64,000 bases of DNA from Coffea arabica (GCF_036785885.1 NC_092323.1:6266001-6330000), one strand, 5' to 3'. Counted from the stretch's first letter, positions 25,777 through 44,341 are shown. Program-made: numbers and translations. Notes: generated from the sequence alone by a model not told the origin.

Positions 25777-26700
25777 CCTGTGTAAGTGTGACAGAGGGAA
25801 AAAAAAACCAGAGGAGAATTGTGGCGATTACAAGCCGGAAATTTGATGCAACAAAAATACTGGGAGGGGGGGTTAGGATTTGGCAGAGGCAGAAGGAGAG
25901 CACTAGAGTATATTCTACTCAAAATTGAAATTGTTGCCGTGGGTGGGTCCACAGTGTTGGCGAGGCTTCACAAACACAAAAGCTGCTTGTCCGAAAACGA
26001 TCCTCTTTGCCTATTATTATATTATTTAAAGCGGTTTAGAGTACGGAAAACACGAAAGTGCGGTACCAAGAAACACCACTTTCCTATTTTATCCATGTAT
26101 TGAGTAAATCCATCCATTTACTATGATTTGCCATTAGCAGTCTTGTCTTTTCTTCTTTTGACACCTGTATCTTACCGTGGATTTTGTTTTCCCCTTTTCT
26201 TCTCTTCTTGTTGATGTTTCTTGGCGAAGTTGGTCTTGTCTTTCCGCCGCTTTCCTTGCTTGGAATTTTGCTTCTTCACCTTTTCATTCATGATTTTTAG
26301 ATTTTTTTTCTTATCAAGACACAATTCAATCCAAGGGACTTCTCCTCTTACACTCCAAATAGAAACTCAAACCAGTGTAGACAATTGCATGGATCTATAT
26401 TGTTGTATTTTGCAATAGTATATAGTGCATTTAAGGCTTTTTTTTTCAAGGCAAAGTGCATTTAAGAATTGAATCTCAAAATTTTTGTTGTTTCAATCAT
26501 TAAACCGTCTCGTTAACAATTATCAAAGAAACATGTGATGAAAGCTATTGTATACCAATTTTGATCATGCCTATAGAGTTATATACATGTTTAATCCACC
26601 CCCTGTGCCCCACACTCCTCAATAGACGACTAGAGTTGTGATTATGAAGAATATATCTTTAGGAAAAATATAATTTTGGTCCCAAAGTTTGGCTCGAGAG

Positions 26701-27267
26701 TAGGGATGGCAACGGGGCGGGCACCCGTCCCGCGGGGGTTACCCGCCCCGCAACCCGTTTGAAAAAATATATATATGTACATAATTATATATATAATGAT
26801 ATTATCAATTATACTACTAATTATACATGTCTATTAATAAAAATTATTAATTATTTATACTAAATTTATTAATACATTTATGTTAAATTCCTAACTACAC
26901 TTAATACAATAACATTTTTTCTAAAAAAACACAATAATAATTTAGTGATTGTATTTGTATCAAAAGTAAAAACTTGATTATTTTAGTTATATTTGTTTTA
27001 TCATATTAGATTGTATTCAAATAACCTTTATTTAATTATTTTTATGAGTTTCAATTGTGAAGTTACAATGAATAATAATTTGGTGATGTGTTAATATTTT
27101 AGTACTTGATTATTTGCTCAAATTTAATTATAATGAAATTATATAATAAAATTTTTTAACCCCACGGGTGCCCCGCGAGGAAAGCGGGGCGGGGCGGGGG
27201 CGGGGGGAATTAAAATGCAACAGGGCAGGGGTTGTGGGAGGTGTTCCCCGCCCCATTGCCACCCCTA
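26701..27267. mobile_element. hAT-type MITE with GC-rich ends, 567 bp
   Basis: The element starts TAGGGATGGCAACGGGGCGG and ends with the complement of a near-identical sequence (CCGCCCCATTGCCACCCCTA). A perfect 8-bp target duplication, CTCGAGAG, lies at 26693-26700 and 27268-27275. The ends are strongly GC-rich (runs of CGGGG) while the centre is very AT-rich, so base composition swings sharply within 570 bp. No transposase frame is present; it is non-autonomous. Confidence 0.92.
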
Positions 27268-28072
27268 CTCGAGAGCTATTTCAATTTCGAAGTTTGCGTG
27301 AGGCAAATCTAGTCCTTAATATTTCTAATTTGAAGCAAATTTAGGATCATTAAATGATTTTATTCAATTATCATAGAGATGGAGTCACATAAGACCACGT
27401 GACCCTTGCTAGAAATTATGGCCTTATATTTTCTTTTAAATGATAAGAGGAAAAGAAATGAGATCTATATTGAGACTAATTTTGGTATGTCATAATGTAC
27501 ATCTTTGTGTTTTTAGTAACTTCACTTTTTTTAAGTTAAACACGTGTGGTTATGTAAGTAATTAATTTTTAGTATCATAATTTTTTTATTTTTTGTTTTA
27601 GACAAGGATCACGTGATTATGATGACCATTTTACTATGTGGGAAGGAAATAACCTTGTGAATTGCCCTAAATATGCTTCAAATCTGAAATATTAGAGACC
27701 AAAATTACCTTGGCCTAAACTTTAGCAACTAAGATTGCTGATATGTCAAACTTTGGAGATTAAAATTGTACTTTTTTCTATATATCTGTTTGGATTTATT
27801 CTCTTACATCTCTGTTTGTTTTTATATATTGGCAGTGTAGTAGTAGTTATGCATGCATGTCACACATATGTATCATTTACATTTCAAATTTAAATTTATA
27901 TTATGTAATAATAATAAAAATCTGTTTGTGTAAAAAAAAATACACTGACAATGTATAAAAAAATTTACTCTTAAATGAAAGTGATTGTTAGGCCCTCAAG
28001 AACAAAAGCCATGCATCCTTTTGTCCCCCAAATTATTTTAGCACTCATAAGCATATGGATGCAATAATTGTT

Positions 28073-29044
28073 GGGATAATTTTAAAAACCTCCCTTGAAG
28101 TTTTTGATAATTTCGCTTGACTCCTCCTCAAGTTTAAAAAATTACACTTACCTTCCTTAGCACGATAAAATGCCTATAATGCCATCCATTTGGTAGACAA
28201 TTTTAAATTTAAGGCAATAATTTATAAAATCCAAAAAAATCTATTTTTCTATCTCTTTTCTATTTTCGCTCCTCTCTTTTCTAGTTAATATAACCTATTT
28301 TTATTACCTTTAGTTTTGTGGATATCAGCAAATTGAAATTACAAAATCAACAGAGAAAGCAAATTATGTGTCAAACTAGAAGGACATGAAGAGACACGCA
28401 GTAAAAGAAAAATAAATTATGAAATTGATGATTGAAATAGGAAAAAAAACTAAAGATATGGAATTTGTCATATTTTATTTGCTGTCAAGAAATTTTTTTA
28501 TAAAATGTCAATAATTACATAATAATTTCTTTCATTGGATTAGAAATTTGTTATTATGATTTTATTGTAGAGGTAGAATTTGTTCTTTACTTTTGAGATA
28601 TTAATATTTTTAAGATCATAAAAGGGTTGTAATGGTGGTTATAGGTTAGATTATATTGTATTGAAAAGTATTTGAGCATTAATATTTAATTTTTGAGTAT
28701 AAAATTGGTTGTCAATGGGGTTTTTGTATGTGTGTGTGTGTTTTTTTTACATGGCAAATATTAATAATGTATATGTAATTTGGGATCTTTTGGACGATTA
28801 TTTGGTTTAGAACTTATGGTTGGATGGTTGTTAAGAATTAGACTCGTTGATTTGTGCAAAGTATGGAAGAAAATGATTAAGTATACTATATTTTTCTTTT
28901 TTAATTTTGTACAAAAGGGTAATTTAGGATTTTTGTGAGAAAATCTATATTGTTACTAAATAGTAAAAATAGGAGAGGTGTATGTAATTTTTAAAACTTA
29001 AGGGTAGCTCTTTGTAATTGTTAGGAAGTTTGTGAAATTATCCC
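28073..29044. mobile_element. Mutator-like MITE, 972 bp, copy 2
   Basis: It starts GGGATAATTTTAAAAACCTC and ends GTGAAATTATCCC, and aligns by eye along its whole length with the copy at 12096-13069. The flanking 9-mers ATAATTGTT (28064-28072) and ATAATTATT (29045-29053) differ at one position, as expected for an older 9-bp target duplication. There is no transposase frame. The many substitutions between the two copies suggest neither insertion is very recent. Confidence 0.87.
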
Positions 29045-29615
29045 ATAATTATTTGTCATACGTCCACGTGTAATTCATTATTAGTTAGTAACTAGTAGCG
29101 CGTGAACTTAGAAAAATTATTTAAAGAATTAATCTTTTATATTTTGATTCATGAGCGTGAAATAATAAGATATATATATATATATAAAATTTTGTATACA
29201 CATGACATGTATCTAACCTTATATGCATTCTTATCCGTCTCTAAATAGTAACAAATCTAGCGTGGCAATTGTATGCTAAAAAAAAAATAAAAAATCCTAT
29301 CTCTCCAAAGGAAAGGGCAAATGGAAAAGAAAAGCCAAATTTCATTACTGCCCTCCTCAAAAGGTGAATATTACCTGTGTATGTATATATGTGTATATTA
29401 CAGGCACAAGTGATCCGATTTTTGCCGAGTTGAAGTTGACGGTGTATGGTGGCGCTTTTGTCCGGCTGTCGCATAATAATTGATAGGAGTCCGCCGCTGC
29501 GTCTGTCTTCTGCACTGTAATTTCAGATCAAACTCAATAAATTTTCAGAGGAAGGACATTTTAGTTTCCTCTACTTATCCTATTCCACGGTTCAGACGAT
29601 TACTACAATCGAAGA

Positions 29616-31452
29616 ATGGGTGGCGGCAACGGTCAAAAGTCCAAGATGGCTCGCGAGAAGAACTTGGAAAAAATGAAAGGCCCCAAAGGTGGTATCTTTT
29701 TCTTTTCTTTTTTTAATGCTCATTTTGGGTTTATCAACTTATTTCTGTCGCCGAAAATAATGGAATATGAGATCATCAGTTCAGGTTTTTCCATTTAATT
29801 TCGTCCAAGCTCAATTCTGCACAGATCACCTAGATAGTTCCGGAGGGTTTTACGGCTTCTTTTTAATGTCTCCAATTTTGGATTATTAGCTGTTTGTTAA
29901 TCCACGCAATTCTACGGCATTGGCAGGGAGTCAGCTGGAAACCAACAAAAAAGCGATGAATATCCAGGTATTTTTTCTTTCCAACAGTTGCTACTGAACA
30001 GAAATGCGCTTAGAATTTACTGACTAGTTACTAGTTACTACTACTTTTTACTTGAAAAGAGAAATATTTGATCTAATTGAAGGTGTCTGGAGCCTTTTCA
30101 CAGCGGGTGGGGATTACCTTTCTTTTTTTTTCTTTTTTTTTGGAGTGGGGGTTGGGGAGGCCTCAGTAGGTAATAGGCATAATATTCAGTAAGTGCATTG
30201 TTTTGTTAGTTGATTCTCTGTAGTTGTCCATCATGGAATAGTGTTGCATTACGTGAATGAAGTTTAGGTTGGGCCTCGACGCTATATGGTAATTCAAAGA
30301 AAGTCTCCTAGCCTTCAAGGACTTCCATTTTATTCAGCTAGGTTGGTTTGTAATGCTATGTGTATATTTATGGAAAGAAAGTGCCTAAGGCTTCATGGAA
30401 GGACTTATCTTTGGATCAAACAGATATGTTTGAAGGCACAAAAGGATACTATGTGCTGTTATTCAAACATGCCCCCGCCTGATAATTGTCAGTTGAATTA
30501 TTTGCAAATCAGTTCATTGAGATATACGGGATTTATCTTCGTTACAAGAAACGGGAAAAAAAAAAGTAGAAAAGGAAGAAGAAGGTTTAGTCTTGACTGG
30601 GTTCGTATCCCCACTGTAAAACTGTAACATACTACGATATGCAGGAGAATAATTTGTAGTGACTGGTTGGAGCTGAAACACAAACATGCTGGTTTATTGC
30701 ACAATTTATTCTTCAATGTTGAAAAGATTGTTGGTACAACTTAGCCTTAATGAGGTGGAAATGATCTTTTTTTTTTTGGGTAGTTTTCCATTGTCCTATT
30801 CTTCCACCTTCCATCCTTCCATTGCTCTCTATTTTTTGTTTTTTTTTCAGTTTCTCATGTCATTGTAGTGGAGGGATTTAAGCCACCCACAAATGTGGAA
30901 ATTTACTTATGATAAGCAGCAAGTCTTTAGTTGCACATTTCACTTCAGCCTGGTGTTACGTTTGAAGTTGGAGGTACTTTGCGATCGGGCTTTGTCTTCA
31001 TATGCGAAGCCTTTGACATGTTTCTACTTATGCCAGAGCATTTGCATTGTCCCATTACAATTTACAAAAGAGGACCTCATCATGTTTGCAAAGCTGGTTT
31101 TTGAGTATTGATATGTACATATATACATACCTACATACTCACACAATATATATGTGTGTGTATATATTTCTATGACGTCTTTCACAAAGGAACATATCTT
31201 TTTTGCTAAAGCAAATGTTTTCATTTCTTATAGCATATAGCATATATTATCTATTATAGTTTGTGTCAACATATTTTGCGGTGATATAAATATATTTTAT
31301 CACAACTAATTCTTTCTAAATTTTGAATCCAGTGCAAGGTGTGTATGCAAACTTTCATGTGTACCACATCGGAGGTGAAGTGTCGGGAGCATGCGGAAGC
31401 CAAGCACCCAAAAGCTGATGTTTATGCTTGCTTTCCACATCTCAAAAAATGA
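29616..31452 (+). CDS. Small C2H2-like zinc-finger protein (At2g23090/ZNF706 family)
   Basis: Three exons (29616-29688, 29927-29967, 31333-31452) give 77 residues, the exact size class of this family. The N-terminus is a basic 4F5-like stretch (GGGNGQKSKMAREKNLEK). The C-terminal half has the metal site C39-x2-C42 with H58 and H63, followed by the invariant DVYACFPHLKK tail. Human ZNF706 and plant At2g23090 share this plan; its biochemical function is not settled. The second exon is only 41 bp and the second intron is about 1.4 kb, so it is easily missed by ORF-based methods. The start is the only ATG in frame before the basic stretch. Confidence 0.92.
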
Positions 31453-32951
31453 AGTAGTGTCTGGTTCAAATTCTTTCGTTGAGGAAAAGGATATAGGCTG
31501 TTGCCTGCAACTTTAAACTGCCTTCAACATCTATAGTTTATATGTAAAAGTGTGTAATGCTTCATCTTTTGTATGATTGATTGTAAGACCTCATATAACT
31601 TGATTGGATGGTTATGGGCTGTTTTACATAAATGTTTAAAAGGTGTCATGTTTCTTTCGTAAAAACTCTCTCTATCGGTAATTAAGCTGGAGGTGGTGGA
31701 AATTATGGATTTGCCTCTCCTTTAGATCCCTAAACATTTGATGAAAAAGATTCAGTGAGGTAATTATTTCCAGTGACCAATAACAGAGAAACCACCTAGG
31801 TTAATTACGTGATTACATGGTAAAGTGGTGGCTTAGATGTCAACTTATTGCATGATGGCTTAGTTCTTGATGTAGATTTATTAACCTTCCTGTTGACCGT
31901 GCACTGGATCTTTACATTTAGTCCCAAATGAACCATAGATATATAATCTTGACGAAATAGTTAGGGCTTCGACTAAGTTCAAAACAACAGGGTCTACTTC
32001 GGGCTTCCGCTGTTTCCCATTGTGGTTCCAAGGACAGGAAGTTGACGGGAACGCTCTAGGAGAATTAATGCTCGCACGTAATGTGATGGCAATGGGACGA
32101 GTGTGGTGAGCGCTGATCCGGACTGCGGACAAATAGCTGAGTTTGCTGCGCAAGATGAGAATGCAAAGCAACCATTCCTGTAGGTGGATTGGCCGAATTT
32201 TACAATTTGTAGTCCAAATTTAACTTTAATAATTGTTTTAAATGCCATGCGTGCCTCGCAAAACAGCATGAGCCATTGGAACGGTTAAAATAGCTATGAC
32301 CTATCGAAGGATCCAACAGCAATCATTATGAACTTTCACTTTCATTTTATCAAACTGCGGGGATGAGTTTACAAGGATCTGTTAAAAGTTGGCGTTGGAT
32401 TTTGACGGGTCAAGGGGCTACCATCATCAGTTGACGATAATACCGACACTGCTGATACAGCTGCGTCCGGCATCTGAATAAAGATCATCAACTCGGGGGA
32501 AATCAGATTCCTGCAACTGCAACTGAGCTTTTACCACCAGCGACTCTTCTATTAGCAATAAAACCTTCAAAGTAACTCCCAAGTCATTTGAATCTTTTTA
32601 CGACTCGTTACAAAGCTTGGAGCAGGCAGCTATAAAACAATCCACTGTCATGTCAAAACAAATCTTAAGATTATTTAACCGCATGGGTGAAATATATCTT
32701 CATTCCACCAGATATAGGCCTTTTGAGTCTCTGATGAAGAAAGGTATGTTCACATTTCAATCAATGTCTATCTGGTACAAATACAAATGTCGACTAATTG
32801 ATACAAAACCCGTATGGTCACACAAATTATCCAGTCCAATCTAATCCAACTGCACCAATTCCAGATATTCGTTTCTTATAGACGATATCTGCCATCGTTC
32901 TTCATGCACCTGCTCCTATTTTTGATAACACACCAGTGGTGACCAGTCAGT
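31453..32951. other. Convergent 3' flanks of the zinc-finger gene and CK2alpha
   Basis: About 1.5 kb between two facing stop codons. The parts next to each gene are expected 3' UTR. Minus-strand frames of 91-96 codons near 31881-32269 have no recognisable domain. I see no transposon ends or RNA genes. Confidence 0.45.
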
Positions 32952-38297
<5,346 letters not shown>

Positions 38298-38333
38298 GTG
38301 ATTTCTTGCCCCTAGACAACCATTAGAAACCAA

Positions 38334-40195
38334 AATCGAGATGGGTCAGAGGTAGCCGGAGGAGTTGGGGAGCTGATGGCCTGATGGGTGGTGGGGCATT
38401 TGGAAGCTGGTTTTGTTCTGTTTGCTGTGGAATGAAAAAAAAATATCTTCACATGGGTCATGGTCGGTGATAAAATGGACCATCTACCATTTAAAGGTTC
38501 TAGTACGGGCTCTGTACGTATTTGATTAATTTACCCTATTTTGAATTATTATCTTCCTGTTTGCTTTTAGATTTAAGATTCTAATTTTGTATTTGTAATA
38601 ACAAAAAATATCGTTTGTTTTTCAAGTGTTATTTTTTTTTTAAATATAAGATTAATTAAGAAAAGTAAAAAAATTTACGGGAGGATAAACAAAATTAAAT
38701 AAAAAAAGTATATAAATACAAGAAAAGATAATAATCATTAATATGCGTGGATATATATGATGGTTTAAATGAATACTAGGTGTGTTACTGGATATTTTAA
38801 GAATACTCGTTAGAAAAACTCAAAAAAAAAAAAAAAGATTCAAAAAAGGGCACTAAGAGCCCTCATGTAGCCACTGGGTCGACCTCACTGATTACTACTA
38901 AGTAGTTTTGAATGTTCAAGTGCGTTTGGATAGTGATTTATTTGCATTTTTTATTATATCATAAATACATTTTCAACAACTTTTTTATCTTCTCATCTAT
39001 CTTTTTAACATACATACATCACATTAAAAAAAAAATAGTGTGCTACATTAATTTTTTTTTTAAAAAATACTATTCCAAATAATCTCCTATTCAAATACAT
39101 AAACAATACAAATTTGATCTCAAATGAATATTAAATTACAGAAATTTGACTTTAGCTTGATCAAACTTGAGCATTAAAAAAAAAAAAAAAAAAACTTGAG
39201 CATTACACAAATTTGGGTCATGGCCCGATCAAGCTCAAGTTCAACTAAATTCATGAGCTTAAGCAAGCATTGAATTCAATACTAGTGATAGCGTGAAGAA
39301 TGATATTAACTTGAATTTTAGTATCTTATTTGCCTCAAGAATGCCAAAATCTCTCTGTCAATAATATAATAGACAATGAAACCACCATGTGAATTTTTCT
39401 ATTACTTTTTACATTGCAAAACCTTTGATATGATGCTGTTCCTAGTGATAACGAATGGTTGCTTCACATAAATTGCCCTCCACATCAAGCGCCAATCACA
39501 ATTTGTTTTCTTTTTCCTCTTTCAATTTTTTCTTCTATTGGGACTAATGGCAATATCCGCTGTTAATGGAATTGTGAAGCATGATGTCTTTTGATACGCA
39601 TTCCATTGGCTAGTTGATGAATCAAGCACCATAGCATAACCATATACAACAAATTCAGTCAGGTTGGCGTTAATGGAAAGAAATGGATATTACACGTTAG
39701 GGGGTTGAATGTGTATATGGTAGCAGAGAAACATCATTCCATACACTTCAGAAAACTACCACCATATTTGCATTACATATACAACCTCGCATAGAGGTCC
39801 AAAAAATCTGTTGCTGCTTCAAAGGACTGCCCACTGGGACCGAAACCCTTCATGCAAAGAAGTTAGCAGTAGGCTTCTTACCACTTCCCCGTTCAAATGT
39901 TCTACCGTGGCATTCTATGGTGGATTTGCACTTTTTAACAGCGGAATTTCCATCTGCCAGCCCTCCATGATTACATTGTCTCATAAGCAGAACCTCCAAT
40001 TTTCACGCATCTGACAACCAGACGAATGTTTTTCTCAAGCAAATGCATCCAAAAGCTCGTGGCACTAGCTAATCTGAGTTGATGCTGAAACTGAATATGT
40101 GCACACAATGTGTTTATTCTCGTGATTTCACCGGCCAACTTTTGGATGGAAAATTAAACATTGTAACTGACATGTTACAGTCTTTTCGGTCAATT
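38334..40195. other. Intergenic region between CK2alpha promoter and RNC1 3' end
   Basis: This 1.9-kb stretch contains the CK2alpha promoter next to 38334, AT-rich DNA with several A-runs, a MITE-like repeat at 38919-39099 and the RNC1 3' flank. Open frames near 39811-40014 have no domain. No other gene is supported. Confidence 0.5.
38919..39099. mobile_element. GTTTGGATAGTG-type MITE
   Basis: The left part AAGTGCGTTTGGATAGTGAT and right part ending ATTCCAAATAATCTCCTATT are imperfect inverted repeats. The interior has ACATACATCACATT and GTGCTACATTAA, close to ACATACATCACATCAC and GTGCTACAGTAA in the copy at 62404-62579. Boundaries are approximate. Confidence 0.45.
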
Positions 40196-43100
40196 TCACA
40201 AGTTTCCTACGGGTTTTGGTTGGATCTGCTCAAAGTCCAAAACCTCAAACATCAGGCGTCGAACATCGGGCTTCCCATAGACAGCATATGAAAGCCCGTG
40301 GATGGCTTGTTGAACAGATGTAGTAGCTGGATTTCTCAGCCTTCTATTTTGTTCATAAGCATCTTGAACCTGTTCACTATAAATGATGAAACGGTGGAGA
40401 TACTTCTCTCTCAAGTACCTACCACAGAACTTGTTCATCAGGAGTCGTCGGTGCTTCTCTTGTATCCATCCCCCAGGAGCATCCAGATGTTTCATCAGCA
40501 GCTTCTCAGCCATTACAAGATCCTGCAGGACATATTTGGAGTGCATAGTGAATTTGTAAACATTGAGCTCTCATTCCACTCTTTCCCATCCTAAAGCATG
40601 AACTCCAAGCAATAAAACTAATTAACAAATTGAGAGGGGGGGAAAAATCCAACCGAACTCCAAGAGAGATGGGCTGCACACTGTCACATGATGGAAGATA
40701 TAATCTACCTGTATCTTTTGGCCAACATATTCTAGCCTCTCAAAGCAGAACCGTGGATGCTCGAACTTGTATTTCGAGGGGTGCAAGAAAGCAAGCTGCA
40801 TAAATGTATTAAAAGAAAATATCCTTTAAAGACTAAAAAAGAGGCAAATGCTTTGTTTAGAATCTGCTTCAAGTGCAGTTTCAAAAAACACACAAGAAAA
40901 CTGGAAATGCATGGTCTTAAGCTGTCTGATGCACACATAGCATAGACAATTCTAAGATTACTGCTGATATTGAGTTTGCACAATAGCAAAAAGGTTTTGA
41001 TTTGAAGGTTATTCAAATATTCAGAAAATATTCTTTCTTTCAGAAAAGGTGGAGGCATTGTCTTCAATGAGGTTATATTTAGCCTACAGATCTGTTCACA
41101 ACAGCAGGAAAATGAGCTTGTATTTACTGATCTTTCAGAAATGAATCATTCTTTCAGAAGGGGTGGAGGCATTATCTTCAAGGAGGCTACATTTGGAATA
41201 CAGTTTTGTTCATGAAAGGAGGTAAATGAGCTTGTATGTAGTGATCTTTTGCAGAAAATGATACTCATGTATCCAATATCAGCCAAATCTTTTCACTTTT
41301 TTTTGTGGTTGTTTTTTTTTTTGGGGGGGGGAGGAAACCAAAAGGTTACAGATGTACCACTTAAGCCAACCCAAGTTACCTAGAAACCCTTATACAGAGC
41401 ATGCTATGATTGAGGGGGGAAAAAAGCCCTTCATAGCCAGTACCTGTAAACCAAGTCCAAGTTCTATATTCCTGGCTTCAGTGATTTCAGGAATCCTGTC
41501 AGGCATTGTCAAAGGATACCCCAATATTTGCATGACTTGTGGCCTACTATCATAATCCCATATATTGCCACGGAACCGATGCATACCAGGTGGAACACAT
41601 GCCCTGAAAAGCCTTGGATGTGCAAATAGAGCGTCTTCTGGTGGCTGTATCATACAGATTGAACATCATTTTACAGCCCAACAGAATTTATGCAAATATC
41701 TTTAAAACAGTAATGGTATGATAATAATAGAATCAGAAACGATTAGCTCCACCTTAACCAAAAATTTGGAAATGAAAATCAATTCACTTATCCTAACTAG
41801 TAAAAAGGTAAACCCTTTTCAAGCTTCAAAGATGGTTCACAACCTTTATCTGAGCTGTTGTAAAAATTTTTAAAATGCTGGACATTTTGACATGGAGAAG
41901 ACACATGAAGTAGCATCCTCCCTAATTTACTACAGTTTATGCAGTAAACATCATATGGGCACTAGGCCCCTCTCTTTCAGAAGAATTTTAGTATCATATG
42001 TTTGTGAGATCAAATGAACGGTGAACAACAAATAAGGGAATTTAATATAACAGAAGGGAAATACATATTTCCTTCCATATTTGTTGAATGTAATGAGTGA
42101 ATTGCTATAAGAATCCAAACCAGGCTAAGAGGCAGTGATGAAACCAATCATCAGTGGGGAATTGTGGTCGAATGAATATATTTATCCACAGCACATAAAA
42201 ATTTCAGCCAAAAATGTACTTGCATAAAAGCCTGTATTTTAGTTATTCTCTTCAAATGGGATCAATACTTTCAAGGTCAGAAGGACACTCAAAAATTAGT
42301 CTAGAGATAACTTGAATATTGCACAAGTGTCTCATATCATAACATCAGGAAAAATGCTCAGGCTATTTGCTGCTTTCTATGTTGTGACAAGAGCATAGAA
42401 CACATAGATGAAGCTTACCTTATACGCAGCAACATCTTGCCAGCTTAGTTTTCTGCCTTCAAATTCTACAGAGACATAGTCAACGTCTTCAAGTGTTCTC
42501 CTAAGTTTAGGCTGGCAATCTTCAGCCTCGGGATCCATTCCAAATACTTCAAAAAGAACACGATAAACCTCTGGCATGCCAAAGCACAAGTAGATTGCAC
42601 CAAACAAAGCCCAAAATACAGATCTGCCATGAGAAATTTATAAGTGCATGTCAATTACTGAAATAATTTATTCACCATTGGATACTATAGAAAACAACAG
42701 ACGAGTTCATTAAAGGGTGCAAACTCATAGAAATATTTGCCAGCAATGTCCTAATAGAACAAAGTGAACTATTATCCATGCTAAATCAGTCAAACTGAGA
42801 GAGGATAACCAAGTATTCTAGCCACAACTCAAGGACCTTCATAAGGCGCATATGCTCACATCATAAAACAGAGATATATAGGGTCCTCAAATTAGAGTCA
42901 GCTACCTCTGAACCAAAGTAATCCAATCATACATCAACACATGACAATTGTCAACTTCCTGTTGCCATTAAATCTTTTGCATTTACCCATGACAGTAGGA
43001 CTGACACAATAAGCAATAATATGACAATCCAAAAGCAAAAATCCTCCTTTATAGTCTCTTTCTCCCCCATAATTTTCTTTCCTTTCTCCAACAATTAATA

Positions 43101-44341
43101 GGATTCACCTTCCAGATATCCAACTTCACCATCCTTTCCTTTTAACCAATTCCTTCTTTCCTTGGTTTAAGAGTTGATAGGATTTTCCTATAGAGGAGCA
43201 ATTTGCTATGGAGCATATGGAAGCAACTTTTGGCAACTGATGAAAAGTGGGTTTTTAACTAATAATCAATATGAACTCGTCTTTCACAAAATTTAGGAGC
43301 CTTACTTTGCATGCCGAGGATAATACCATAATTCATGAGAAATGACAACAAAATGATCCATCATTCCTATGAGAAGCCCTCAGGCCAGTAAAATTTCAGC
43401 CCTATATACCAATAACTTAACTGTTGAAGTACACGTGTATTGATTCCTGAATTTGTAATAGCTAAATAAGCACTCGAAGTAACATAAATGGTCAAAACAA
43501 TACGAGAAGCAAGATCACATGCTTACTTCACGGGAGGCTCTCTTTCCTTTCTTTTCAACTTATCCATGTTATCATAGGGAAAAATCAGATTCTGCAAGCT
43601 AGCAGCTCTGATCCATTTAGGCAGAAATCTCTTCCCAATCATAGCATACACTCTCTCCCGCATTGGACCGGGTGATTCCCTCGGATACCTCTGCAAGAAA
43701 AACTCGCACATAGCCAATTCGAGAACATACTGCCCCAAGAACCCCAGCCTCGAATGCCCTGACCTCACATGCCTAGCTTTACTCCTCTGACATTGTGGGT
43801 ACTGAAAAGCTAGATACAACAGAGTATCAAAATGCCTTGCAGGGTTATCATCCCCAAAGCTATCTGATGGCTCAAGGGGATACCCAAGAGCCTGTTTGGC
43901 CTCAAGCAAGTACTCATCCATCCAAGTTTTATCAGCATTATTAAGCCGGGAAGAGGGCAGGCAAGAACTCAATAAAGGGAAGGACTTTAGTGATAATTGT
44001 GGGCTATTGAGAAATCTTTCAGCTAACCTTTTATCATCTAACGGGGGTTTGAGTATATATCTTTTAGGGGGCAATTTTTTCTTTGGGGACACTACTTTTT
44101 TCCTCTCTGCTAGTTCTTTGAGAAGCCTTTGAGGGCTGTTTTGTGGGAGCTCTTTAGAGTCTGCTACGACGGCTAAGACTTTGAAATTTGGGGAGTTGAA
44201 GATTGTAATTCTGGGAATCTTGAGGTGAATTTGGATGGGAAAGGGTGAAGAAAATGAAGATGAAAAGGAGAGGTCAGCCGTATGGTGGGGTGAGTGTGGA
44301 TTTGAGAGAGGCTTGAAGGGCGTGTAGAGCTCCATTGCCAT
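40196..44341 (-). CDS. RNC1: RNC1, chloroplast group II intron splicing factor with two degenerate RNase III domains
   Basis: Five exons, right to left (43527-44341, 42419-42623, 41444-41644, 40709-40795, 40196-40522), give 544 residues. The Ser/Pro-rich N-terminus (about 1-55) looks like a plastid transit peptide. Domain 1 has the RNase III signature region at about 196-209 reading HSRLGFLGQYVLE, and domain 2 reads FERLEYVGQ at 425-433. In active RNase III this block carries acidic catalytic residues in the form ERLEFLGD; here domain 1 lacks both Glu and the Asp, and domain 2 lacks the Asp. This fits RNC1, which is known to bind and splice plastid group II introns without nuclease activity. 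ATGs at 44341 and 44335 are both plausible starts; the first was used. The intron before exon 4 contains a 114-bp tandem duplication. Confidence 0.93.
41035..41262. repeat. 114-bp tandem duplication in an RNC1 intron
   Basis: Two units with an offset of 114 bp begin TTCTTTCAGAA and GGTGGAGGCATT and share AATGAGCTTGTAT further on. They have diverged by several substitutions and small indels. The array lies in the intron 40796-41443. Confidence 0.75.

Larger units (their letters stand above)
25777..29615. other. Divergent promoter region between ACBP and the zinc-finger gene, with two transposons
   Basis: ACBP and the zinc-finger gene are transcribed away from each other across 3.8 kb. Apart from the proximal promoters the region is AT-rich and holds a hAT MITE (26701-27267) and a Mutator-like MITE (28073-29044). 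Several short open frames near 25819-26418 start at non-ATG codons or have no domain. No other gene is supported. Confidence 0.6.

Noticed and set aside
25536-25952. 138-codon minus-strand frame overlapping the ACBP start, a possible upstream ORF
   Set aside because: Its first codon is GTG, not ATG, and the rest is an out-of-frame reading of the ACBP first exon.
30597-30618. Box B-like GGTTCGTATCC in the zinc-finger gene's second intron
   Set aside because: It has one mismatch to the consensus, no box A at a proper distance and no tail; chance is likely.
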